A program made the position numbers and the translations under genes. From Natronolimnohabitans innermongolicus JCM 12255 (GTDB taxonomy: Archaea; Halobacteriota; Halobacteria; Halobacteriales; Natrialbaceae), in assembly GCF_000337215.1 (NCBI RefSeq), contig NZ_AOHZ01000030.1, forward strand, positions 25,291-89,290: DNA of 64,000 bases, in the 5' to 3' direction. Every line of letters starts with the position of its first letter. Position 1 is the first letter of the stretch. Under the pieces are notes generated by a model. It saw only the letters and a program-made list of their open reading frames with translations, was not told where the DNA came from and did not search any database. Of the stretch, positions 24,797-32,594 are shown piece after piece.

Positions 24797-26494
24797 TCAG
24801 AACAGCACCGTCCCGTGGTACCGATCCCGCTCGGTGCGGCGCTTGTTTTGCAACGTGCGCAGGCGTGCCGCCAGCTGATCGCGGAGGTCGCCAGCGGGCA
24901 GCAGTTCGTCGACCTGCATCTTCCCGGCCTGGGCGCGAATATCGATCTGTTTCTCGTACTCCGCCCGCATGCTCTCCTCGAACCCCTCAGCCGTCTCCGG
25001 ATCCATGTCCTCGAGCTGGTCGGCGAACAGGGCGTTGATCGCGGCGTCGGGCCCCATCACGGAGATCTCCGCGCTGGGGAGTGCGAGGGTGGCGTCGGGA
25101 TCGAAGGAGGGGCCGGCCATCCCGTAGATCCCCGCGCCGTAGGCCTTGCGCGTGATCGTACAGATCTTCGGCACCTGCGCGTTCGAGGTCGCGTAGATGA
25201 ACTTCCGGCCCTTCTGGAGGACTCCCTCGCGCTCGACGGCCGAGCCGACCATGTAGCCCGGCGTGTCACAGAGGTAGACCAGCGGGATGCCGAAGGCGTC
25301 GCACTTCCAGACGAAGTCGGCCCCCTTCTCCGCGGAGTCGGGGAAGATCGCGCCGCTTTTGACCGCGGGCTGGTTGGCGACGACGCCGACCGGTCGGCCA
25401 TCGATGCGGCCGAACCCGGTGACCAGCTCCGGTGCGAAGTCGGGTTTGAGCTCGAACCAGGAGTCGTCGTCGACCAGCCGGGCGATGACGTCGTGGACGT
25501 CGTAGGCGGCGTTTGGCTCCTCCGGGATGATCGCGTCGAGTCCCTTCGGATTGGCTCCCGGCGGGGCGGGCTCCCGCGTCGGCAGCGGCGCGTCGTGGCG
25601 CTGCGGGAGAAAGCCGAACAGCTCCCGGACCGAGTCGGCGGCCTCGCGTTCGTTCTCGACGACGAGATCCGCGCTGCCGGACTGGGTGGCGTGGATCTCG
25701 GGACCGCCGAGTTCCTGCATCGTCGTCTCCTCGCCGGTCACGGCCTCGACGACCCGCGGGCTGGCGATGGCCATCCCGCTGATCTCCTCGACCATGATCA
25801 GGTAGTCACAGAAGACGGGCGTGTACGCCGAGCCCGCGATGTTGGGGCCGTAGAGGACGCCGATCTGGGGCACCTGCCCGGAGTGGATACACTGATTGTA
25901 GAACATCTTCCCGCCGCGGTAGCGGTCCATGTGGGTGTCGCCGGGCTCTCGGTCGTCCAGGTTCAGCCGCGCGCCCGTCGAGTCGATCAGCCGGAGGATC
26001 GGCGCGCCGGCCTCCGCGGCGCGCTCGGCCAGCCGAATCTCCTTTTCGACGCCCATCTGTCCGAGCGAGCCCGCCTTGACCGTGTAGTCGTTGGCCGCGA
26101 AGAAGACGGTCCGGCCGCGGATCGTCCCGACGCCCGTGATCATCCCGTCGGCCGGCAGCTCGCCGTCCGCGTCGTGGCGGGCGAACGTACCGTCCTCGTA
26201 CTCGATTTCGTCGAAGATCATATCCAGCCGATCGCGGACGAACACCTTTCCCAGCTCCTCGATCTTCTCGTGGCCGCGTTCGGGGCCACCCGAGAGGATC
26301 GACTCGACCTCCTCGCGCAGTTCCTGCTCGCGGTCGGTGACGACCGCATCCTCCCAGCTCCCCTCGCCGGCGGACGCGATCGATTCCCCGCCGTCGGTGA
26401 CCAGTTCGACCGAACGTCCGAGGTGTTCCGACAGCGCGGTCGCGATCGCGCGGGCAGTCTCCTCGTCCGGCGTGGCGTCGAGAGTGACCTTCAT
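24797..26494 (-). CDS. Acyl-CoA carboxylase carboxyltransferase (beta) subunit
   Basis: The carboxyltransferase half of a biotin-dependent propionyl/methylcrotonyl/acyl-CoA carboxylase. The 565 residues have two crotonase-like halves: RLIDSTGARLN and TVKAGSLGQMG in the first, and DTPGYMVGSAVEREGVLQKG and YGAGIYGMAGPSF in the second. An N-terminal stretch of about 50 residues (MKVTLDATPDEETARAIATA...) precedes the family core. It looks like the small epsilon-like subunit of haloarchaeal carboxylases fused on (inference). No biotin carboxylase or carrier gene is adjacent. Confidence 0.88.
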   Translation of the reverse strand: MKVTLDATPDEETARAIATALSEHLGRSVELVTDGGESIASAGEGSWEDAVVTDREQELREEVESILSGGPERGHEKIEELGKVFVRDRLDMIFDEIEYEDGTFARHDADGELPADGMITGVGTIRGRTVFFAANDYTVKAGSLGQMGVEKEIRLAERAAEAGAPILRLIDSTGARLNLDDREPGDTHMDRYRGGKMFYNQCIHSGQVPQIGVLYGPNIAGSAYTPVFCDYLIMVEEISGMAIASPRVVEAVTGEETTMQELGGPEIHATQSGSADLVVENEREAADSVRELFGFLPQRHDAPLPTREPAPPGANPKGLDAIIPEEPNAAYDVHDVIARLVDDDSWFELKPDFAPELVTGFGRIDGRPVGVVANQPAVKSGAIFPDSAEKGADFVWKCDAFGIPLVYLCDTPGYMVGSAVEREGVLQKGRKFIYATSNAQVPKICTITRKAYGAGIYGMAGPSFDPDATLALPSAEISVMGPDAAINALFADQLEDMDPETAEGFEESMRAEYEKQIDIRAQAGKMQVDELLPAGDLRDQLAARLRTLQNKRRTERDRYHGTVLF

Positions 26495-26658
26495 GCGCTC
26501 ACCCCGGCTCCGTCGTGCCGTCGGATATCCCGTTGCATAGGGAGATTATTGGTAGCAAGTGTCAAAACCGTTCGGCCAGTTGCTCGAGTTGAACGCAGTT
26601 TCCGTTTCATGTCATGGTTAACCATAACAATATTGCACGTCCCTAGCGACGATCTGTC

Positions 26659-27825
26659 ATGGACTACGGTGAAACCGAGGAACACGAGCTGATCCGCAAC
26701 AGCGTGCGTGAGATCGCCGCCGACTACGACCACGGCTACTGGCGAGAACACGTCGAGAACAAGACGTTCCCGGAGGAGTACTGGGACGACCTCGCTCGAG
26801 ACGGCTGGCTCGGCGTCACGATCGACGAGGAGTACGGCGGCGCCGGCCTCGGGATGCTCGAGATGTCGATGGTGATCGAAGAGCTCTCTCGCGGCGGCGG
26901 ACAGGGGGGCGTCATCTTCGTTCTCACGCCCGTCTTCGGCGGGATCAGCGTCCAGCGCCACGGCACCGAAGCGCAAAAAGAGCGGATCCTGCCGGCGATC
27001 GCGAACGGCGAGATGCGCTTCGCGATGGGACTGACGGAGGCCAGTGCGGGGACGAACCTGCTGAACATCGATACGATCGCCGAGCGCGAGGGAGACGAGT
27101 TCATCCTGGACGGCCAGAAGATGTGGATCAGCGGCGTCGAGAACGCCGACGAGATGCTGCTCGTGACCCGCACCAGCGAGTACGACCCGAGCAACCCGAC
27201 CCACGGTATCACGCTGTTTCTCGTGCCCAACCCCGCCGAGCAGGACGCCATCTCGCTGACGCCCCTCGAGGTCGAGGTGCCGTGGTTCGAGACCCAGTAT
27301 CAGGTCGATATCGACGACCTGCGGCTCCACGAGGACCGGATTCTCGGGAGCGAGGACGGCGGGCTCTACCTGCTGTGGGACACGCTGAACACCGAGCGCA
27401 TCGGCGGCGCCGCGAGCGCCGTCGGCGCCGGGCTGCGCGCGACCGACCTCGCCGTCGAGTATGCGAACGATCGGTCGGTGTTCGGCCAGAAGATCGGCGG
27501 CCACCAGGCGATTCAACACCCGATCGCCGACGCCTACTCGGAGGTCATGTGCGCCCGCGAGATGATGTACAAGGCCGCCTGGAAGTGGGACAACGGCGAG
27601 GACGCCAGCGCCGAAGCGAACATGGCGAAACTGCGCTCGAGCGAGGCCGCGACCTACGCCGCCGACCGGGCTCTCCAGACCCACGGGGGCAGCGGCTTCT
27701 CCGCCGACTACGAGATCTTCGGTCTCTGGGCGAACGCCCGGCTGCTCCAGACGGTGCCGATCACCAACGAGATGGTCAAGAACTTCCTGGGCGAACACGA
27801 ACTCGGGATGCCGCGGTCCTACTAA
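26659..27825 (+). CDS. Acyl-CoA dehydrogenase, atypical active site
   Basis: A FAD enzyme that desaturates an acyl-CoA. The 388 residues show the N-terminal helical domain, GLTEASAGTN and KMWISGVENAD (flavin contacts), RSVFGQKIGGHQAIQH and LQTHGGSGF. At the place of the common catalytic Glu (YEGTNEI) the sequence reads VPITNEM, with Pro367. A Glu at 246 (LNTERIGG) sits where isovaleryl- and long-chain enzymes carry their base. Upstream lies GGTTAACC (palindrome, about 26616-26623). Confidence 0.88.
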   Translation: MDYGETEEHELIRNSVREIAADYDHGYWREHVENKTFPEEYWDDLARDGWLGVTIDEEYGGAGLGMLEMSMVIEELSRGGGQGGVIFVLTPVFGGISVQRHGTEAQKERILPAIANGEMRFAMGLTEASAGTNLLNIDTIAEREGDEFILDGQKMWISGVENADEMLLVTRTSEYDPSNPTHGITLFLVPNPAEQDAISLTPLEVEVPWFETQYQVDIDDLRLHEDRILGSEDGGLYLLWDTLNTERIGGAASAVGAGLRATDLAVEYANDRSVFGQKIGGHQAIQHPIADAYSEVMCAREMMYKAAWKWDNGEDASAEANMAKLRSSEAATYAADRALQTHGGSGFSADYEIFGLWANARLLQTVPITNEMVKNFLGEHELGMPRSY

Positions 27826-27840
27826 CCAACCTCTTTTCCC

Positions 27841-28139
27841 GGGGGCATCAGCTGGCGTCTACGACGCCAGCTCAACCCCCGTCTGCTCACGGGCGCGTAG
27901 CGCCCGTTCTCACGGCTCGCGGGACCTCCGGTCCCGCGCTGGCAAAACCCGTTGATGCCGTCAGAACGCGTCGCGTTCTGACTGCCAATCAGAACCGTAC
28001 GCGGTTCTGATGATGCCAAAAGGCCGACGGATCGGCCTTCGGCCTCACCGTCGGTGTCGTTCGAAAGAGCGCTTGCGCTCTTTCGTGATGCCGAGAGCGC
28101 TCGCGCTCTCGTAGCAAAACGCCTCGCGTTGCTCGGCGT
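27841..28139. repeat. Array of eight to nine consecutive perfect hairpins with TGATGCC-like linkers
   Basis: Stems (left/right arm): 27850-27858/27864-27872, 27889-27896/27900-27907, 27918-27926/27930-27938, 27960-27969/27973-27982, 27988-27997/28002-28011, 28020-28027/28032-28039, 28062-28072/28075-28085 and 28092-28100/28103-28111, plus a weaker AACGC-CTC-GCGTT at 28118-28130. Each stem is 8-11 bp with a 2-5 nt loop, and the stem sequences differ. Linkers resemble one another (TGATGCC three times, GCAAAAC twice). The array lies between convergent genes, and no ORF is credible inside it. Confidence 0.75.
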
Positions 28140-28283
28140 ATGCGAGTTTAGAATGACACCGTGCCGTGGCGCGTGCTGTCGGCCGGCCGAGCAACTGCGA
28201 GGGCGGCCGATACCATCACGCGAGGGATGAGAACCGCAGCGGACGAACGCGGCGCGTCGCGCCGCGAGGAAGCGAGGACCGCA

Positions 28284-28312
28284 ATCGGCTGGGGAGGACG
28301 TGGCGATCCCCA
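28284..28312 (+). repeat. Copy 2 of shared stem motif CGGCTGGGGAGGACGTGG
   Basis: ATCGGCTGGGGAGGACGTGG is followed by CGATCCCCAG, matching the copy at 6124-6153. CTGGGGA can pair with TCCCCAG around an 11-nt loop. It is preceded by CGCGAGGGATGAG (about 28219-28231), the counterpart of CGCGAGGGACGAG near 6090. The whole gap 28140-28397 holds no recognisable gene. Confidence 0.5.
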
Positions 28313-28397
28313 GCGCCCACGATAGCAGAGTCACCGTACTCTGTCTTCGGTCACCGTGACAGCCGCGTACGACGTCCGGATGCGTCGAGGCGGAGCG

Positions 28398-28538
28398 TCA
28401 CCTCCGCGTTGCGGTGTACAGCAGCGCGATCAGCAGGGCGATCACCAACACGAACGATAATACGGTGACGATCTCGAGCCGTTCGACCGTGTCGACCGTT
28501 CGCCGTCGGATCAAAATCGATGTCGGTCGGTGCACCAC
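28398..28538 (-). CDS. Possible 46-residue single-helix membrane protein
   Basis: A short frame starting at GTG (28536-28538 or 28533-28535) and ending in TGA at 28398-28400. The C-terminal half is one hydrophobic helix, VLSFVLVIALLIALLYTATRR, directly before the stop. The ending LLYTATRR resembles LLYISTRW of the small protein at 30407-30517 on the other side of the CoA ligase gene, which supports it being real. The start is uncertain and the function unknown. Confidence 0.4.
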   Translation of the reverse strand: MVHRPTSILIRRRTVDTVERLEIVTVLSFVLVIALLIALLYTATRR

Positions 28539-28560
28539 CCGTCAGCAAGACGCTACGTCG

Positions 28561-30237
28561 TCACAGCTCTTCGTCGCTGGACTCGAGCGACCCCTCGAGT
28601 CGCTCTTCGACTTCCGCCTCGAGTTTGAACCGCTGGACCTTCTGGGTCGCGCTCCGCGGAAGTTCGTCGACGACGAACACCCGTCGCGGGTGGGCGTAGG
28701 TCGCGACGCGCTCGAGGGCGAACGACCGGATCTCGTCCTCTGCGAGGTCGGCGTCGGGTTCGGGGACGACGAACGCCACCGGAGCCTCGCCTTTGACTTC
28801 GTGTGGGGCGGCGACGACGGCGGCCTCGGCGATATCTGGGTGGTCGTAGAGGGCGTCCTCGATCTCGGCCGGATAGATGTTGTGTCCCCCGGCGATGATC
28901 ATGTCGTCGGCGCGGTCGACCATCCAGAAGTAGCCGTCCTCGTCGACGCGGGCGATGTCCTCGGTGTAGAACCAGCCTTCGTCGTCGAAAACCGCCTCGT
29001 TCTTCTCGGGGCGATTGTAGTAGCCCTCGAACACCGTCGGGCCACGGATAGCAATCTCGCCCGTGACCTGCTCCTCGTCCTCGAAGTCGATGTCCTCGTC
29101 CGGGTATGGCTCGAGTTGCTCCGTACTGATCCGCGTCTCGCGGCTGTCGGGGTCGACGAGTCTGAGGTCTACGTTCCGGAGCACCGGGCCGATACAACCG
29201 GCGGACTTGCGAACGCCGCGAGCGGGCTCGACTGTGCCGGCGGGACCGGTCTCGGTCATCCCCCAGCCCTCGACCATCGGCACGCCCCAGGCTTCTTCGA
29301 TGGTCCGACGGGTGTCGTCGGCCAGCGGCGCGGCCGCACAGATGACGTCCTCGAGCGAACTCAAATCGTAGGCCTCGGGGTTCTCCCGGTACTCCTGCCA
29401 CATCATCGTAAACAGTGCGGGGACACCTGCGAAGTTAGTGACCTCCTTTTCCGAGAGCGTCTGGAGGAGCATCTGTGGGTCCGGGCGCGGCACCATGTGC
29501 ATCGTCGCGCCGTTGTAGAGGAAGGTCCCCTGGATGGCGTTGAGCGCGTAGATGTGAAACAGCGGCAGGACGAGCGCGATACTGTTGTCGGGATCGACCG
29601 CGATCCCACCCTTGGCGTAGGCCTCGATCGTCGACAGCAGGTTCTCGTGGGTCAATAGAACGCCCTTCGGTTTGCCGGTCGTCCCCGAGGTGTAGGGTTG
29701 ACAAACCACGTCGTCGAACGCCCGCGGGACCGTCTCGAACTCCGTAGCGGCGTCGGCAACCGCCGCGGAGTAGTCGATGACGCTGTCGTCGGTAACCGCC
29801 GAGACGTAGACGTTGGACACGCCAGCCCGCTCAGCGAGGTCCGTCGGCGGAATGATCCGTCCGTCGTCGGTGTCCATCCCACCGGCGAGCAGCGGCGAGG
29901 CGATCATGTGGTCGACGTTGCCGTCCTCGAGGACGAACTCCAGCGTGGACGGATCCATCCGAAGGTTCAGCGGCACCGGAATCGAACCGGCCTTGATCAC
30001 CCCGAAGTAGGCTTCCGGAAACTGGTCGGTGTTCGGGATGTAGAGTCCGACGCGGTCGTCGGGTTCGACGCCGTTGTCGACCAGCACGTTCGCGACGCTG
30101 TTCGCTCGCGCCTCGAGATCCCGAAACGACGTTTCGGATCCCATGAACGACAGCGCCGTCTTCTCGCCGTATCGATCGGCAGCCATCGTCGGCAATGCAC
30201 CCATGTGTGTCAGCCGTTCTCCGTTGTGGTACTCCAT
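28561..30237 (-). CDS. AMP-forming acyl-CoA ligase (class I adenylate-forming)
   Basis: Activates a carboxylic acid to acyl-AMP and then acyl-CoA. The 558 residues contain the P-loop-like YTSGTTGKPKGVLLTHEN (near 190), GWGMTETGPAG (near 310), the hinge VDRADDMIIAGGHNIYPAEI, and the adenylation Lys in RSATQKVQRF near the C-terminus. The substrate is unknown, though medium-chain or aromatic acids are typical. MEYHNGERLTHM at 30237 is preferred. A TATA box GTATAAAT (read as ATTTATAC in gene direction) lies about 30 nt upstream. It converges on the acyl-CoA dehydrogenase across the hairpin tract. Confidence 0.9.
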   Translation of the reverse strand: MEYHNGERLTHMGALPTMAADRYGEKTALSFMGSETSFRDLEARANSVANVLVDNGVEPDDRVGLYIPNTDQFPEAYFGVIKAGSIPVPLNLRMDPSTLEFVLEDGNVDHMIASPLLAGGMDTDDGRIIPPTDLAERAGVSNVYVSAVTDDSVIDYSAAVADAATEFETVPRAFDDVVCQPYTSGTTGKPKGVLLTHENLLSTIEAYAKGGIAVDPDNSIALVLPLFHIYALNAIQGTFLYNGATMHMVPRPDPQMLLQTLSEKEVTNFAGVPALFTMMWQEYRENPEAYDLSSLEDVICAAAPLADDTRRTIEEAWGVPMVEGWGMTETGPAGTVEPARGVRKSAGCIGPVLRNVDLRLVDPDSRETRISTEQLEPYPDEDIDFEDEEQVTGEIAIRGPTVFEGYYNRPEKNEAVFDDEGWFYTEDIARVDEDGYFWMVDRADDMIIAGGHNIYPAEIEDALYDHPDIAEAAVVAAPHEVKGEAPVAFVVPEPDADLAEDEIRSFALERVATYAHPRRVFVVDELPRSATQKVQRFKLEAEVEERLEGSLESSDEEL

Positions 30238-30263
30238 ATCGCGATTGACAATAACACCCAATA

Positions 30264-30275
30264 TGGTATAAATTA
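30264..30275 (-). promoter_or_regulatory. TATA box of the CoA ligase gene
   Basis: In gene direction the sequence reads ATTTATACC about 30 nt before ATG 30237, fitting a leaderless transcript and fixing the start. Just upstream is TTGTCAATCG/CAATAACAC; the string CAATAACAC also occurs at 22050-22058 before the enoyl-CoA hydratase gene. Confidence 0.6.
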
Positions 30276-30406
30276 TCGTTATGGATCTACCAGTTCGACA
30301 CGGGAGAACTCGGATCGCCGCTCGGCGGCCAGAAGCGCCTCGGGCACAGGCAACGTCGATGTCGATGTCGACGCTGACGCTGACGTCCGTCGATCCGTCC
30401 GGCGAG

Positions 30407-30517
30407 CTACCACCGTGTGGAGATGTAAAGAAGCACGATCATGCCGATAATCGCCACCACGAACAGGGCAGCGGTGGCGATCTCCGGAAAGAGCAGGTCG
30501 ACTATCGAATCGCTCAT
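30407..30517 (-). CDS. 36-residue single-helix membrane protein
   Basis: Starts MSDSIVDLLFPEIATAALFV and continues as one hydrophobic helix to LLYISTRW at the C-terminus. The short acidic N-terminus and the terminal basic/aromatic residues fit a tail-type micro-protein. Its ending resembles that of the 28398-28538 ORF. The larger frame upstream (to 30625) looks like shadow sequence. Haloarchaeal genomes carry many such proteins; function unknown. Confidence 0.5.
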   Translation of the reverse strand: MSDSIVDLLFPEIATAALFVVAIIGMIVLLYISTRW

Positions 30518-30639
30518 ACGCGTCCTTGGCAGCACCCGCCCAAAGCGGTGTTGATGTCGTTTTCGGTACCGGTCCGGTTGGGCTACACCCTCGCTGCGTG
30601 GGAACGCAAACCGCCCCGATCGCACGTTTTTTGTCGGCA

Positions 30640-31635
30640 GTGACTAATCTACGCGACACGCACGTGTCTCCGCTCTCCGCCGCCGATACCGACGTCGTCG
30701 CCACCGCGATCGAAGCGCCAGCAGCGCTCTCGAGCCTCGAGGCGAGCCTGTCCGGCCCGCTCGGAATCGCACTCGGCTCGACCGCGCTCGCCGTGACGAT
30801 CGGCGTCGTTCTCCTCGCTGCCGCCCCGACGACGGTCCGGTCGGTCAACGACGAACTCTCGCGGTCGCCGGATCGCACCCTCGCGGCCGGCTTCCTCGGC
30901 TTCTTCGGCGCGCTCGTGGTCGCCGCGGGCCCGCTGATGGCCGCGACGCTGCTCGAGCACCCGCTCGTGACCCCGTTTGCGATCCTCTCGGTTCCGGGGT
31001 TGCTGGCGTGGGGACTGCTGTGGGTCGTCGGGGGCTGTCTCGGCGCGATCGCCGTCGGCGACCGCCTCGTCCGACGGCTCGGGATCGGCGGCGAGTCGCC
31101 GTCGCTCGGCTGGGGGATCGCCGGCGGCGGCGTCGTCCTGGGTGCGAGCCAGGCGGTCCCGGTCGTCGGAGCGCTGGTCGCGATGGGCTGTGCGACCGCC
31201 GCAACCGGCGTGTTCCTGCGTCGGCGGTTCGACGTCGACGGACGGCTCTTCGACGGCCCCGAGTCCGCGCCGACTCCGACCGCGACGCCGACGCGCTCGG
31301 CGACGGCGCCGGCGCCGTCTCCCGCACGGTCGCCGGGACAGACGGCCGGCTGGGAAGCCGACCGCTCGAGACCGACGGACGGCGTGTGGGAAGAGAGCGC
31401 ACAGACAGGCGACGCTCGAGCCGGCGCCGAAACGAGCACCACCCGCTGGACGGCTGACGGCGACGGTCGAACGGCCGACAGCGACGATTGGACGGTCGAC
31501 GATTGGGAGTGGGAGACTGACGACAGTGGCGAGGATAAGGGGACGGATGAGAACGAGAACGAGACTAAGGACGCTCGGTCGAACGACGAGTGGACGAAAC
31601 GGGGCAAGGACGGCGAGGCGGGAAACCGGCGCTGA
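30640..31635 (+). CDS. Multi-helix membrane protein with long acidic tail
   Basis: Begins around VTNLRDTHVSPLSAADTDVV. GTG 30640 or GTG 30664 are the reasonable starts, and the frame can be read from TTG 30526. It has about 331 residues. Four to five hydrophobic helices (about 35-60, 75-100, 105-130, 140-165 and 165-190) are followed from about 200 by a hydrophilic, T/D/E/W-rich tail of over 120 residues with no structure I recognise. It resembles bactofilin-neighbour or DUF-type haloarchaeal proteins only in layout. Function unknown. Confidence 0.65.
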   Translation: MTNLRDTHVSPLSAADTDVVATAIEAPAALSSLEASLSGPLGIALGSTALAVTIGVVLLAAAPTTVRSVNDELSRSPDRTLAAGFLGFFGALVVAAGPLMAATLLEHPLVTPFAILSVPGLLAWGLLWVVGGCLGAIAVGDRLVRRLGIGGESPSLGWGIAGGGVVLGASQAVPVVGALVAMGCATAATGVFLRRRFDVDGRLFDGPESAPTPTATPTRSATAPAPSPARSPGQTAGWEADRSRPTDGVWEESAQTGDARAGAETSTTRWTADGDGRTADSDDWTVDDWEWETDDSGEDKGTDENENETKDARSNDEWTKRGKDGEAGNRR

Positions 31636-31700
31636 CGGGCTCGAGGGGCGAGTCGAACGCGGACGACCTCAGGCGCCGTCGAGGACGGAGAGTTCGGGTC

Positions 31701-32525
31701 TCAGGCGTACGTCAGGTAATTCGAGAGGTAGACCGTCGCGTTGTACAGCCCGTGGATCAACGCGGGGACGAACAGGCTGTTCGAGAGTTCGTAGAGCACG
31801 CCGAAGTAGAGTCCGAGCATTCCCACCGTCCCGAGGCTCACGAGCACGGCCCCGAAGTCGTCGCCCATGTAGACGGGCAGGTGCACGATGGCGAAGACGA
31901 ACGAGGCGACAACGACCGCGACGGCCGTCGGGAACGACTCGCCCAGCCGGGACTGGATCACGCCCCGGTAGAGCAGTTCCTCGCCCGGGCCGGTCAGGAA
32001 GATGGCGATCGGAATCGCGACCAGGAACAAGACCGGATACTCGCGGTTTTCCTCGATACTCGAGTGCGTCTCGCCCTCGCCGCCGGTTCCGAACGGGTCG
32101 ACGAGTTCGATGAACGCGTGGTAGCTCGTGAGGACGACGAACGCGCCGACGAGGCCGAAAACGATCCAGGCGAGGTCCCACACCGTTGGCTTTCGAATGC
32201 GAAGAAACGAGAGCGCGAACTCGAGGTCGAATCCGTTCCGACGGACGATCAGGTACGTCAGCGCGAGTCCGGCGGCGCCGACGACGTTGAACGCGACGGA
32301 GCTGCCGATCTGGAGGATCGCCGCGGCGTCGTAGCCGAGCGCGAGGGTGTGAAGTTCGACGCCGAGCGTCGCAGCGAAGCCGGTGAACCAGCCGCCGAAC
32401 GCGAGGGCGAGGCAGACGGCGACGGCGCGACTCCGCGACCGGACCGACACCGCGATCGAACGTCTCGTGGACACAGACGCCGCTAGTCGTTCGTGATAGA
32501 AGTAGGTACTGACACGTCCGCGCAT
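31701..32525 (-). CDS. CPBP family intramembrane protease (Abi)
   Basis: A predicted glutamic-type intramembrane protease. The 274 residues have about eight hydrophobic helices. Motif 1 is EELLYRGVI (E182-E183, R186), motif 2 is AIVHLPVY (H214) and motif 3 is ALIHGLYNA near 260, the full CPBP set. Family members process prenylated or membrane peptides, and some are linked to bacteriocin immunity; the substrate here is unknown. The start could also be a GTG at 32474. A second member lies at 53558-54679. Confidence 0.82.
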   Translation of the reverse strand: MRGRVSTYFYHERLAASVSTRRSIAVSVRSRSRAVAVCLALAFGGWFTGFAATLGVELHTLALGYDAAAILQIGSSVAFNVVGAAGLALTYLIVRRNGFDLEFALSFLRIRKPTVWDLAWIVFGLVGAFVVLTSYHAFIELVDPFGTGGEGETHSSIEENREYPVLFLVAIPIAIFLTGPGEELLYRGVIQSRLGESFPTAVAVVVASFVFAIVHLPVYMGDDFGAVLVSLGTVGMLGLYFGVLYELSNSLFVPALIHGLYNATVYLSNYLTYA

Positions 32526-32594
32526 TCGACTCGAGACTCGAACCTGGATTCTGCCTCCCTGATAACCGGGTCGGGAGAACGAAACCCGGCGCGA

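Noticed and set aside
27841..28139. Hairpin tract considered as a CRISPR array or integron attachment sites
   Set aside because: There is no constant repeat with variable spacers, no cas or integrase gene, and stems differ from unit to unit.
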